Source of the DNA: Terriglobia bacterium
Lineage (GTDB): Bacteria; Pseudomonadota; Alphaproteobacteria; Acetobacterales; Acetobacteraceae
DNA length: 64,000 bases
NCBI GenBank assembly: GCA_023511585.1
Contig: JAIMBF010000001.1
Span: forward strand, 38,821 to 102,820
Direction of reading: 5' to 3'
The position numbers were made by a program, and so were the translations under genes. Each line of letters starts with the position of its first letter. Positions within the stretch are counted from its first letter, which is position 1. Under the pieces are notes generated by a model that was not told the origin of the DNA, made no database searches, and saw only the letters and a program-made list of their open reading frames with translations. Below, piece by piece: positions 19,392 through 27,015 of the stretch.

Positions 19392-21203
19392 TCAGTCGCC
19401 GCACGCCGCGAGCGCCATCTCCAGGTCGCGGATGAGATCCTCGGCGCTTTCCAGCCCGATGGAAAGCCGCACCACGTCCGGCCCTGCTCCGGCCGCGATT
19501 TGCTGCTCTTCGGTTAACTGGCGGTGCGTCGTGGAAGCCGGATGCAAAATCAGGCTTCGGGTATCGCCGATATTGGCGAGGTGCGAAAACAGCCGCACGC
19601 TCTCCACAAGCTTCACCCCTGCCGCGTAGCCGCCTTTCACGCCGAAGGTGAAGACCGCGCCGGGGCCTCGGGGCATGTATTTTTGCGCCAAGGCGTAAAA
19701 CGGGCTTGATTTCAGCCCCGCATAGGAAACCCAGGCCACTTTGGGGTGGGCCTCGAGAAATTCCGCTACTTTTTGCGCATTCTGCACATGCCGCTCCATG
19801 CGCACCGGCAGGGTTTCGATGCCGGTGATGGTCAGAAACGCGTTCATGGGCGCCATGGTCGGGCCGAAATCGCGCAACGCCACCGCACGCGCCTTGGTGG
19901 TGAAGGCGAAATCGCCGAAATTCTCAAAGAAGCGCAAGCCGTGATAAGCGGGCTCGGGCTCGGTCAGCGAAGGAAACCGCCCGTCCTGCGACCAGTCAAA
20001 CTTCCCCGATTCCACCAAGACCCCGCCCAAAGCATGGCCGTGGCCGGAAAGGAACTTGGTGGTGGAGTGCACAACGAGGTCCGCCCCCCATTCGATCGGG
20101 CGGCAGAGATAGGGCGAGGCCAGCGTGTTATCGACAATCAGGGGAATGCCGGCGTCATGCGCAATCCTGGCGATGGCTTCGAGATCGACGACAATCCCGC
20201 CGGGGTTGGCCAGGCTTTCCACGAAAATCGCCTTGCAGCGCGGGGTCAGCGCACGCGCGAAATTCTCCGGCTCGCGGGGGTCGACAAAATGGCACTTCCA
20301 GCCGAGCCTTGGGAAAGAGCGGCCGAATTGCGTCAGCGATCCGCCATAGAGATTGCGCGAGGCAACAAATTCATCGCCCGGCTCGAGCAAGGTGAAAAAC
20401 GCGAGAAACTGCGCCGCATGGCCGGATGCCGCGGCAACCGCCGCGCGCCCGCCTTCGAGGTTTGCCACCCGCTCTTCCAACACCGCAACCGTCGGGTTGG
20501 TGAGGCGCGAATAAATATAGCCGAAATTGTGCAGGTTAAACAAAGAGGCCGCGTGGTCCACATCCTTAAACACATAGGACGTGGTCTGATAAATCGGCGT
20601 GGAACGCGCTCCGGTGGTCGGATCGGGCGCCGCTCCCGCGTGGATCGCCCGCGTTTCAAATCCATAGGTGATGTTATGTTCGGGCAGGGGCTGCGTGCGG
20701 GTTGCTGCTTCCGTCGGGGCCTCGGGCGGGCGATTGCGCACCAGGCCCGAATCGACCCCGCTCCAGGAAAGCTCTCCTGCAAGGCGGCCGTATTCGATCT
20801 TGGGGCAGCGGTTCATCACCACCTCAAGCCCCGCCGCTTCCGCCCGAGCGCCTGCCGCGTCATTGCGCACGCCAAGCTGCATCCAGACGACTTTCGCCCC
20901 GATGGCAATCGCATCATCGACAATGGGGTCGACCTGATCGGAGGCGCGGAAAATCTCCACCATATCCACCGGCTCGGGGATCTCGCGGAGATTGGCATAA
21001 ACCCGCTCGCCGAGAAGTATTTCCCCGGCAAGACCCGGGTTCACGGGGATCACGCGATAGCCTTTGCTTTGCAGGTATTTCATCACGAAATAGCTTGGCC
21101 GGTTCCAGTTGGCCGAGGCGCCGACCAAGGCAATCACGCGCACCGAGCTTAAAATTCGGCGCAGTTTGGCATCGGAATAGGGAATGGGGGCTAATGTGGT
21201 CAT
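19392..21203 (-). CDS. fusion: CoA-binding domain + O-acetylhomoserine sulfhydrylase
   Basis: A 603-residue single frame. Residues about 12-145 form a CoA-binding Rossmann domain of the YccU type (VIALVGASANWNRPSYFV, MVEIFRASDQVDPIVDDAIA, VVWMQLGVRNDAA). After a linker of about 35 residues, a full MetY/Cys-Met PLP enzyme begins (YGFETRAIHAGAAPDP) with the PLP Lys383 in HSTTKFLSGHGHALGG. MetY makes homocysteine from O-acetylhomoserine and sulfide. The two parts are more often separate neighbouring genes in alphaproteobacteria. The ATG at 21203 was chosen with AGG 8 bases upstream. An in-frame TTG at 21287 would add 28 residues with two Cys near a strong hairpin. It is the last gene of a leftward run that starts at 24021. 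Confidence 0.88.
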   Translation of the reverse strand: MTTLAPIPYSDAKLRRILSSVRVIALVGASANWNRPSYFVMKYLQSKGYRVIPVNPGLAGEILLGERVYANLREIPEPVDMVEIFRASDQVDPIVDDAIAIGAKVVWMQLGVRNDAAGARAEAAGLEVVMNRCPKIEYGRLAGELSWSGVDSGLVRNRPPEAPTEAATRTQPLPEHNITYGFETRAIHAGAAPDPTTGARSTPIYQTTSYVFKDVDHAASLFNLHNFGYIYSRLTNPTVAVLEERVANLEGGRAAVAAASGHAAQFLAFFTLLEPGDEFVASRNLYGGSLTQFGRSFPRLGWKCHFVDPREPENFARALTPRCKAIFVESLANPGGIVVDLEAIARIAHDAGIPLIVDNTLASPYLCRPIEWGADLVVHSTTKFLSGHGHALGGVLVESGKFDWSQDGRFPSLTEPEPAYHGLRFFENFGDFAFTTKARAVALRDFGPTMAPMNAFLTITGIETLPVRMERHVQNAQKVAEFLEAHPKVAWVSYAGLKSSPFYALAQKYMPRGPGAVFTFGVKGGYAAGVKLVESVRLFSHLANIGDTRSLILHPASTTHRQLTEEQQIAAGAGPDVVRLSIGLESAEDLIRDLEMALAACGD

Positions 21204-21269
21204 CGCTTTGCCTACGACTGTTTCGGCAATCTTTGCGACCGCTGTCGTCGCTTGGCAAGCACAAGCATG

Positions 21270-21294
21270 GGACGGGTTGCCGCGCAACCCGTCC
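21270..21294. promoter_or_regulatory. 11-bp stem hairpin between the DUF2249 gene and metY
   Basis: GGACGGGTTGC (21270-21280) and GCAACCCGTCC (21284-21294) form a perfect 11-bp stem with a 3-nt loop in the 110-bp gap. No U-tract follows on the minus strand, so it is not a textbook terminator. It could be a processing or attenuation structure, or a partial barrier separating metY from the upstream operon. Confidence 0.5.
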
Positions 21295-21313
21295 TGTTCC
21301 TTGGACGTTCCGA

Positions 21314-21565
21314 TTACGCGCCTGCTGGGGAAGACTTGGTCCGCCCGATCTCAACCCGCCAAACTTCCGGACCCTGTTCCAGGTAACGCCACGAAAACGC
21401 GCCCTTGTGCTCGTAATCAAACTGATAATACAGCGGCTTGGGGTCGTGATCGTTCACCAGCACGAAAGACTCGCCGACCCCCAGATTGTCGTAAGTCTCG
21501 AAAATCTTCTGGTGTCGTGCCGCGGGAATCAGCGCCCGCACATCCAAAACTTTGGGTTCAGCCAT
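21314..21565 (-). CDS. single-domain DUF2249 protein
   Basis: This 83-residue protein begins MAEPKVLDVRALIPAARHQK and contains the DUF2249 core (GESFVLVNDHDPKPLYYQFD), the small TusA-like alpha/beta fold found in genes co-regulated with nitric oxide and anaerobic respiration. The conserved ND-HDP segment resembles the proposed ligand site; the biochemical role is unknown. A strong ribosome binding site, AGGAGAG, lies 7 bases before the ATG at 21565, so a longer upstream reading (from 21610) is unlikely. Its start overlaps the end of the preceding 80-residue gene by 8 bp, implying coupled translation. Confidence 0.82.
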   Translation of the reverse strand: MAEPKVLDVRALIPAARHQKIFETYDNLGVGESFVLVNDHDPKPLYYQFDYEHKGAFSWRYLEQGPEVWRVEIGRTKSSPAGA

Positions 21566-21800
21566 GGGAACTCTCCTTTTCTGCTTGAGAAGATGATCGG
21601 AAGTGCACAAGACCGTGCAGTGCCGCGTTCAAGCGCTCTGCTTCGTGCGGAAGATCTCGGCGGAGCTTGGACCAGCCTTCGGCGGCAAGCCGGCAGGCTT
21701 CCTCCGCATTGCCGCTCTTTGCCAAGGCCACGAGCGCCGTAATGAAGAGCCGGTTGAGCACGGCCACAGGCGTGCTTTCGGCCTCCGGGTTCTCCGTCAT
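21558..21800 (-). CDS. hypothetical 80-residue helical protein in the NO-linked operon
   Basis: The sequence MTENPEAESTPVAVLNRLFI continues as one amphipathic helical region (LAKSGNAEEACRLAAEGWSK) and a charged tail. No cysteines suited to metal binding and no known domain are seen. GAGGAA lies 9 bases before the ATG. It is sandwiched between the MIP18-type gene (6-bp gap) and a DUF2249 gene (8-bp overlap), so it is very probably translated. Its position, rather than its sequence, ties it to the operon's function. Confidence 0.65.
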   Translation of the reverse strand: MTENPEAESTPVAVLNRLFITALVALAKSGNAEEACRLAAEGWSKLRRDLPHEAERLNAALHGLVHFRSSSQAEKESSHG

Positions 21801-21806
21801 TCGCGA

Positions 21807-22130
21807 TCATTCCTCGCGAATTCGGAAATGCGCCTTCGCGACGGGGGACATCATGCGCGGCGACCATGGCGGGTCCCAGACCACATCGACGAAAACCCCC
21901 GTGATCCCCTCTTCTTGCGCCAGACGCTCTTCCACGCCGGAGACAATGAAACCCTGCGCGGGGCACCCCGGCGTCGTCATGGTCATCCGCACGTCAACCA
22001 CCCGGCCGTCGATGTTCACGTCGTAAACCAGGCCGAGATCGACGATATTGAAGCCGAGCTCGGGGTCGATCACGTCATGGAGTGCCTCCCGAACACTGGC
22101 TTCGGTGGGCAGCGGCGCATCCTCGCGCAT
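21807..22130 (-). CDS. MIP18/DUF59 family Fe-S assembly-type protein
   Basis: A 107-residue protein with the DUF59 core: VREALHDVIDPELGFNIVDL, then VDVRMTMTTPGCPAQGFI carrying the conserved Cys. Relatives (SufT, PaaD, MIP18) help mature iron-sulfur proteins. The ATG at 22130 has a GGAGG site 8 bases upstream; the GTG at 22145 is therefore rejected. The gene starts inside the last codons of the upstream tandem DUF2249 gene (stop at 22135), so the two are translationally coupled. In this setting a role in repair of NO-damaged Fe-S clusters is a reasonable inference, not shown by the sequence. Confidence 0.85.
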   Translation of the reverse strand: MREDAPLPTEASVREALHDVIDPELGFNIVDLGLVYDVNIDGRVVDVRMTMTTPGCPAQGFIVSGVEERLAQEEGITGVFVDVVWDPPWSPRMMSPVAKAHFRIREE

Positions 22131-22134
22131 CGGC

Positions 22135-22665
22135 TTAACCTCCACGCCGAATTAGGAGCCGAAACGCGCCGTCATCGCGTTGCTCGACCTTGATCGCGGC
22201 CCCGCGCGCCTCGAGCTCGGGATAAAGAAACACGGGGTTGCGCTCGTTGATCGCCTCCAAAACCTCGCCGGGGGCAAGCTCTTCCAAGGTCTGCAAAATG
22301 CGGATCATGGGCTCCGGCGGCATCAACCCGCGGTTATCCAGCGTGGTCTTGGGGGTTGGCCAATCGGTGTGGGCAACGGGTTCGGTGCGGTTCGCATCCG
22401 GCTGCCGCTTCGGCGTTTCGCTCGCCGAGGCTTGGCCTGGCGTAAACAAAATTTCCCATTCCCCTTCGCCGTGACGCGATGCCACGTGCCCGAAACCCTT
22501 CCGTCCCAGCACGTGGTAAAGGGGGATCGGCTCGAATGTGGTCAGCAAGCGCAGCGGTTGGCCCGGCTCAAGCTTGCCGACCGCCTCGAGAATTCTTGGC
22601 AGCGGTTCGCCGCCGCGGCGGAGCTCGTCCCGAACATCGAGCGTCAATGGCGCGAGCATCGTCAT
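22135..22665 (-). CDS. tandem DUF2249 protein
   Basis: A 176-residue protein with two DUF2249 units. The first covers about residues 8-75 (LTLDVRDELRRGGEPLPRIL, then PLRLLTTFEPIPLYHVLG). The second covers about 105-176 (LDNRGLMPPEPMIRILQTLE, then GEVLEAINERNPVFLYPELE). A Pro/Thr-rich linker joins them. The fold is TusA-like; function is unproven. The start ATG at 22665 has AGAGG 7 bases upstream. It is preceded by the 12-TM gene with a 12-bp gap and followed by the MIP18-type gene with overlap, so it sits in the middle of one transcript. Confidence 0.82.
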   Translation of the reverse strand: MTMLAPLTLDVRDELRRGGEPLPRILEAVGKLEPGQPLRLLTTFEPIPLYHVLGRKGFGHVASRHGEGEWEILFTPGQASASETPKRQPDANRTEPVAHTDWPTPKTTLDNRGLMPPEPMIRILQTLEELAPGEVLEAINERNPVFLYPELEARGAAIKVEQRDDGAFRLLIRRGG

Positions 22666-22677
22666 GTTCAACCTCTC

Positions 22678-24021
22678 TTACGGTTGGGGAAGGTGGAAAG
22701 GAGAGCCGGGAACCGGCGCCGGCCGCGGCGTCTGCGCGTAATGCCCACGCCAGGCGCGCCGGTATTCGCGCGCGAGCAAAGCGGTGGCGACGAGGCTTAC
22801 CGCGATTGCACCGCGCAGAAATGGAGCAAGGCCGAGCCAAGCCGCGGCAGCGCCGACGGCAATCGCCGCAAAATACGCGACAAAGACGTATCGCGCGGAT
22901 CTCTCGTTCACGAGGTCTTGCACGCGCGGCACCGGGCCTCTGCCGAGCCGACGCCCGAAGCGCGCAAGCCAGGCAAGGAAGGGGATGATTTTATAGAGCT
23001 GCGAGAGGCCAAGCCCGGAGAGCCAGCCGAAAAGTACGACAAAGAGCAGGCTCGGTGCGGCTCGGGTCCAGCCGTGCGAGAGAGCGGCTGCGAGCGCCAA
23101 AGCCAGGCCGATGCCGAGGCTGATGAAGGCGCCGATCGCGGCCTGGTTGTGCAGCTCGATCTGCCGGCGCTTGCGGTCGCGATAAAGCCGCGCAATGTCG
23201 ATCAGATAGAGGAGAATCGCCAAGCCGATCGCCGCTTGCCCGAAGAGTTTGATGCTTTCAAAGCCACCCAGGAGTGCCGCGGCAAATCCGAGGATTGCGG
23301 TTCCGAACACGGCATGGCCCCAAGCGCCGCGCTCGTGCGGGGCCAGCATGAACATCGGCAAAAGCTCGTAAGAGACGCCGATTGCGGTGAGAGTGAACCA
23401 GCCGCCGAGCCCGGCCAAAGCGTGATCGGCCACGCCGTTTGCCAGCATCGGCCCAAGGGCTTGTGCCGCAGCCGGCACCGTGAGCGCCAGCGCGAAAGCA
23501 AGGCCAAGGCTTACGGTCAGAAAGAGCAGCACCAACCCGGCGATAATAAAGCGCGCGCTCAGCGGAAGCGGGCGCTTGCGTGCCAGCGGCACGGCAAGAT
23601 TGAGAATTCCTGCCAAAATCCCGATCACTACCAAGCTGCCGCCTGCCGGAAGGAGCGCCGCGAGCGGGCTGCCTAAGAGGAAAAATCCCAAGACCATCCC
23701 GGCAAGGCCAAGCTCGATGAACGATAGCGTTCCCAGCGAAAGGCGCTGGCTTAACAGCGGGCTGTTGGTCACCACCGGCACGAATTGAAACAGCGCGCCA
23801 AACATCAAAAGCGTGATCCAGCCGATGGTCAGCAGATGCACCACCGCCAGAGTCGGGGCGGCCAAGTCGGCGACACCGGCCCATCGCACGCCTGCCGCCA
23901 CAAGCGCCTGTGCCAAAGCGAAATTGCCCAAAGCGCAGGCGAAAATTGCGGGCGTCCAGCGCGAGATGCGATCTGTGGCGGTCGGCGTGAGCATGGGTTG
24001 GGCTCGGTCCGGCTTGCTCAT
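22678..24021 (-). CDS. NnrS/NorB-like 12-TM membrane protein
   Basis: A 447-residue protein of about 12 transmembrane helices. Conserved-looking histidines fall in helices: VVHLLTIGWITLLMFGALFQ, ADHALAGLGGWFTLTAIG and ELLPMFMLAPHE; later SQLYKIIPFLAWL. This matches the heme-copper-oxidase-subunit-I-like or NnrS-like proteins seen next to DUF2249 genes in denitrification and NO-stress regulons. It lacks the full six-His set plus CuB ligands of a working oxidase, so electron transfer or NO/heme-copper handling is only inferred. The ATG at 24021 sits at the edge of an NsrR-like palindrome, leaving almost no leader. It is the first gene of the leftward operon. Confidence 0.65.
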   Translation of the reverse strand: MSKPDRAQPMLTPTATDRISRWTPAIFACALGNFALAQALVAAGVRWAGVADLAAPTLAVVHLLTIGWITLLMFGALFQFVPVVTNSPLLSQRLSLGTLSFIELGLAGMVLGFFLLGSPLAALLPAGGSLVVIGILAGILNLAVPLARKRPLPLSARFIIAGLVLLFLTVSLGLAFALALTVPAAAQALGPMLANGVADHALAGLGGWFTLTAIGVSYELLPMFMLAPHERGAWGHAVFGTAILGFAAALLGGFESIKLFGQAAIGLAILLYLIDIARLYRDRKRRQIELHNQAAIGAFISLGIGLALALAAALSHGWTRAAPSLLFVVLFGWLSGLGLSQLYKIIPFLAWLARFGRRLGRGPVPRVQDLVNERSARYVFVAYFAAIAVGAAAAWLGLAPFLRGAIAVSLVATALLAREYRRAWRGHYAQTPRPAPVPGSPFHLPQP

Positions 24022-24022
24022 A

Positions 24023-24045
24023 AAGATATATTATTAGTGTATCTT
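24023..24045. promoter_or_regulatory. NsrR-like operator (23-bp palindrome)
   Basis: AAGATA (24023-24028) and TATCTT (24040-24045) are separated by 11 bp; the symmetry extends outward to 9-bp arms (ATAAAGATA/TATCTTTAT, 24020-24048). The known NsrR site has the same geometry, AAGATG-N11-CATCTT over 23 bp, with AT-rich inner bases. NsrR is an Rrf2-family Fe-S repressor inactivated by nitric oxide. The site overlaps the predicted -10 and start point of the operon below, as expected for repression. Another Rrf2 protein could use it. Confidence 0.6.
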
Positions 24046-24072
24046 TATAAGTCAGAGATGCAATCCTGACAA
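24044..24072 (-). promoter_or_regulatory. sigma70 promoter of the NO-linked operon
   Basis: On the minus strand a TTGTCA -35 (plus-strand 24067-24072) and TATAAA -10 (24044-24049) are spaced by 17 bp. The predicted start point, near 24037, lies within the palindrome at 24020-24048. The transcript would have a leader of under 20 nt and no Shine-Dalgarno. Confidence 0.55.
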
Positions 24073-24236
24073 GAGCCTTTTTATCTTTTTCCGCCGGGGG
24101 GCCTTTTCCGTTGTGAAGGCATGGACGGCGCGGCAAGGGCATTCACGTCGAATTAAGCCCGATCTGGCAGCCTCAGGAGAGAGGCAGGCAGAGCCACGCC
24201 TCTGGATGGAGCCACTTAGCCCGATCACGGAGATGC

Positions 24237-24662
24237 ATGTCCAATCTTGTTCTGGAGCTGCGCCAAGGAGAAATGATGATCGTCAACGGTGCCGCCATTC
24301 GCTTCCGAACCAAGTCTCGGATCGAACTTGTGGCGCATGCGCGGTTTCTTTTCGGCAAGCAGATCATGCGGCCGGAGGAAGCTTGCAGCCCGGCGCGACG
24401 CATTTATTTCGCTCTGCAAATGGCGTATATCGGCACTGAAGAAGAACGCCAGATTGGCTTGGAAAACGCGCGAACCTTCATTGCCGAGTTCAAGGCGGCC
24501 ACCACTTCCGCCCTTGCCAGAGAAATTCTCGACCGGGCGCTTGCGGCCGCCGAGGCCGATGACGGCTACCAGGCATTGCGTCTGGCCCGGCGCATCATCC
24601 GCCACGAAGATGCGGTCTTGGGAACTCCGCCGCGGGCGAGCGCAGCCGAAGGGGGCGGGTGA
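24237..24662 (+). CDS. flbT: flagellin translational regulator FlbT
   Basis: This 141-residue protein matches FlbT, which in Caulobacter binds the 5' leader of flagellin mRNA and limits its translation until the hook is finished. Characteristic segments are the start LVLELRQGEMMIVNGAAIRF, then RFLFGKQIM and the helical region RRIYFALQMAYIGTEEERQ. GGAGA lies 5 bases before the ATG at 24237. It is divergent from the NO-linked operon, and flagellin and flaF lie 1-3 kb downstream on the same strand, separated by a gene on the other strand. Confidence 0.92.
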   Translation: MSNLVLELRQGEMMIVNGAAIRFRTKSRIELVAHARFLFGKQIMRPEEACSPARRIYFALQMAYIGTEEERQIGLENARTFIAEFKAATTSALAREILDRALAAAEADDGYQALRLARRIIRHEDAVLGTPPRASAAEGGG

Positions 24663-24770
24663 AATGCCCAACGCGTTTCGCCGAAATTGCAGCGAAGCGC
24701 GGAGGGCGCAAAGCCCCGCGGGCAAACACGGCGAATGGCCCTGTATCCGCCCGGCGTTGTGAGCCGCGCC

Positions 24771-25550
24771 TTATCCCAGAAGCGAGAGCATTTGGCCTAA
24801 GCCGCCGTTCGCAGTGTTGCTGGGCTGAAACAGCGCGAGCACCCCCGAAGGGCCGGGGGCGGGCGGCGGATTCTCCTGTGTCAGAGCGAGATACTGCTCC
24901 ACATATTTTTGGATATAGGCCGGGTTCTTGAACTTGCTGAGATCCACGGCCTTGCTGAGGATGGCGACTTGCTGGTTGAAGTCCAGCAGGCCGAATTGCT
25001 GCGGCTGGTTGGTCACCGTTTCCACCACGTTCAGCAAGGCGGGATCCGCCATGAGCTGGTCGATGGAGGTGATATTGCCGATGGTGCGCGTGAAATACAG
25101 CGCCTGTTGCATCCCGGGAATTTGGTTGCCTTCGTTCTGCTCGAACTGATTGAGTTGATATTGGCTGATAATCGTCTGGATGGTCTTCGGGTCCGAGAAG
25201 GGCGGCGGGTTCCAATTCGACATAAATTGCGCAAAACGCAGATAGAGCGGGTTGGCGGATTGCTGGGCAAGCGAATTCGGATCGGCCGGGTTTTGCGTCA
25301 TCAAATCCTTAAGAATGCCGGTTTCGTTGATTGCCGAACTCAGGCCGAACGCCCCAAGAACGACCTCCAGGGCGCGATAATTGTTCAGCAAAGCTTGCGG
25401 CGAGCTGAGTTTCGGCGCGACGTTTTGGAAATAAGCGATATTGCTCTGCGTCGTTGCATCCGTCTTTTCAACCCGACTGGCGTATTGCTGCTCGTTCTTC
25501 TCGATGGCGAGATAGATGGGAATGGGGGGCAAGCCTCCGATGCCGGACAT
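24771..25550 (-). CDS. DUF1217 flagellar-associated protein
   Basis: A 259-residue protein of the DUF1217 family, repeatedly found in alphaproteobacterial flagellar clusters. Typical segments are IAYFQNVAPKLSSPQALLNN, LLNNYRALEVVLGAFGL, FAQFMSNWNPPPFSD and the NPAYIQKYVEQYLAL helix. It is rich in Gln/Asn with few charged residues and lacks Cys, like axial or secreted flagellar proteins. No cleavable signal is seen, so export by the flagellar apparatus is possible but inferred. GAGGAG precedes the ATG. It is divergent from the flagellin gene. Confidence 0.78.
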   Translation of the reverse strand: MSGIGGLPPIPIYLAIEKNEQQYASRVEKTDATTQSNIAYFQNVAPKLSSPQALLNNYRALEVVLGAFGLSSAINETGILKDLMTQNPADPNSLAQQSANPLYLRFAQFMSNWNPPPFSDPKTIQTIISQYQLNQFEQNEGNQIPGMQQALYFTRTIGNITSIDQLMADPALLNVVETVTNQPQQFGLLDFNQQVAILSKAVDLSKFKNPAYIQKYVEQYLALTQENPPPAPGPSGVLALFQPSNTANGGLGQMLSLLG

Positions 25551-25674
25551 CGTATTTTCTCCTCACCGCTCCTTTTTACAGGCTCCGGCTAAACGGGAAG
25601 TTAAGCTTTTCCCCCCATAGTCGTCTCAACCGGCCAAAATGTCGGGCGATTTCTCTATTTCGGGAGAATTTCCC

Positions 25675-26934
25675 ATGTCTTTTTCGGTCAATACGAACCT
25701 CGCCGCCTTGACGGCTCTGCAAGTGCTGAACGATACCGAACAGCAATTGAACCAGACGCAAAATGTGATCTCCACCGGGCAGAGCGTTTCCACGGCGCAG
25801 GACAATCCGGCGATTTATTCCATTGCCCAGACGATGAACGCGAACATCGCGGGGCTTTCTGCAGTGCAAAGCGATCTTGCCTTTGCCCAATCGGTGCTGA
25901 CCACGGCAAGCAATGCCTCCACGCAGATTTCAAGCCAACTCGCTTATCTGCAGCAAACCGTCACGCAGGGCGAGCAAAGCGGTATCAGCGCTGCCACGAT
26001 CGACAGTCAGATCAATAACATCCTCAATAACATCAACGCGTTTGCCAATAACGCGACATTCAACGGCGTGAATCTGCTGGCAACCGCTTCAACCCCGGGC
26101 GTGCAGCAGACAAGCCTCAGCATTGTCGACTCGATCAACGATACCAACCCCGTGACCGTCAATTCCCAGATCACAGGAGCCAATGCCAACATCGTACAAC
26201 AGTTGGGGCTTTCCAATCTCTCCGTGGCATCGACGGGAGTTCAAATCTCCTTCAGCAGCTCCTATACGCCGGCTGCGGGAGATTACTTGCAGCTCTCGAA
26301 TGGAACGAATAACTGGATCTTTGAGTTCCAAACATCGGGCAGCGCACCTGTTGCAGCGCCGACCGGCTACGTTCTCGGCGCCAACGGAAGCGGCGGCACC
26401 AATTATCTGGTGAACGTCACGGTCAGCAGTACGGCCTCACCAATGCAGTATATCGGCGCGCTGATCACCTCTTTGCAGCAGCAAGGGTTCGGCGCTTCGC
26501 TGGACAATAGCGGGAACCTCACCATCACCGGCAACAACATCTCGTATCAAAATTCCGGTGGCACGGCACAGATTTCCGGGTTTGTCAAAACCGGCACGGC
26601 GTATTCGGCCACAATTGCCACGCAGGAAACGGGCACCACGGCAAGCGGGCTTGCCGCCGGCCAGGGCGCGCTCACCTTGGTGCAAAACGCCATCAACAAC
26701 ATGAACAACATTGCGGCGACCATCGGTTCCGCGCAGCAAGAAGTGACAGGGCTGCAAAACTTTGCCTCTTCGCTCAGTTCTGCTCTCACCGAAGGTGTCG
26801 GCGCACTAACCGATGCGAACATGGCTGCGGAAAGCGCACGGCTTGCCTCGCTGCAAACCAAGCAGCAACTCGGCATTCAGTCGCTTTCCATGGCGAACGC
26901 GCGGCCGCAATTGATGCTGCAGCTCTTCCGATAA
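25675..26934 (+). CDS. flagellin
   Basis: This 419-residue filament subunit has a conserved N-terminal D0/D1 region (SFSVNTNLAALTALQVLN to about residue 140) and a conserved C-terminal region (about 330-419, ending MANARPQLMLQLFR). Between them lies a Thr/Ser/Asn-rich variable D2/D3 insert (residues about 145-325), the surface-exposed part. The ATG at 25675 has GGGAGA 8 bases upstream; an upstream in-frame ATG at 25639 lacks support. It is bordered by flbT and flaF. FlbT/FlaF control of translation is known for the family; a hairpin terminator follows the stop. Confidence 0.93.
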   Translation: MSFSVNTNLAALTALQVLNDTEQQLNQTQNVISTGQSVSTAQDNPAIYSIAQTMNANIAGLSAVQSDLAFAQSVLTTASNASTQISSQLAYLQQTVTQGEQSGISAATIDSQINNILNNINAFANNATFNGVNLLATASTPGVQQTSLSIVDSINDTNPVTVNSQITGANANIVQQLGLSNLSVASTGVQISFSSSYTPAAGDYLQLSNGTNNWIFEFQTSGSAPVAAPTGYVLGANGSGGTNYLVNVTVSSTASPMQYIGALITSLQQQGFGASLDNSGNLTITGNNISYQNSGGTAQISGFVKTGTAYSATIATQETGTTASGLAAGQGALTLVQNAINNMNNIAATIGSAQQEVTGLQNFASSLSSALTEGVGALTDANMAAESARLASLQTKQQLGIQSLSMANARPQLMLQLFR

Positions 26935-26944
26935 ACACAGCACG

Positions 26945-26977
26945 GAAGGTGGCCGGGAGAAAATCCCGACCACCTTC
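26945..26977 (+). terminator. flagellin transcription terminator
   Basis: GAAGGTGG (26945-26952) pairs with CCACCTTC (26970-26977), and inside it CGGGA (26954-26958) pairs with TCCCG (26964-26968) around a GAAAA loop. That makes about 13 bp with one C/A mismatch. The following bases are pyrimidine-rich (TTCTTCTCG). It begins 10 bp after the flagellin stop codon. Confidence 0.75.
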
Positions 26978-27015
26978 TTCTCGCAAGTCTTGACGAAAAG
27001 GAACCATATTCGTTC

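Noticed and set aside
21204..21313. SAM-II or similar riboswitch before metY
   Set aside because: The hairpin and flanks do not match the conserved sequence of SAM-II or other SAM/SAH classes I can recall.
22678..24021. A functional nitric oxide reductase (NorB)
   Set aside because: The full set of heme b, heme b3 and FeB histidines is not present and no norC follows, so only a NorB/NnrS-like label is justified.
24664..24762. 32-codon frame after flbT
   Set aside because: Low-quality composition, no ribosome binding site and no family; it looks like an intergenic read-through.
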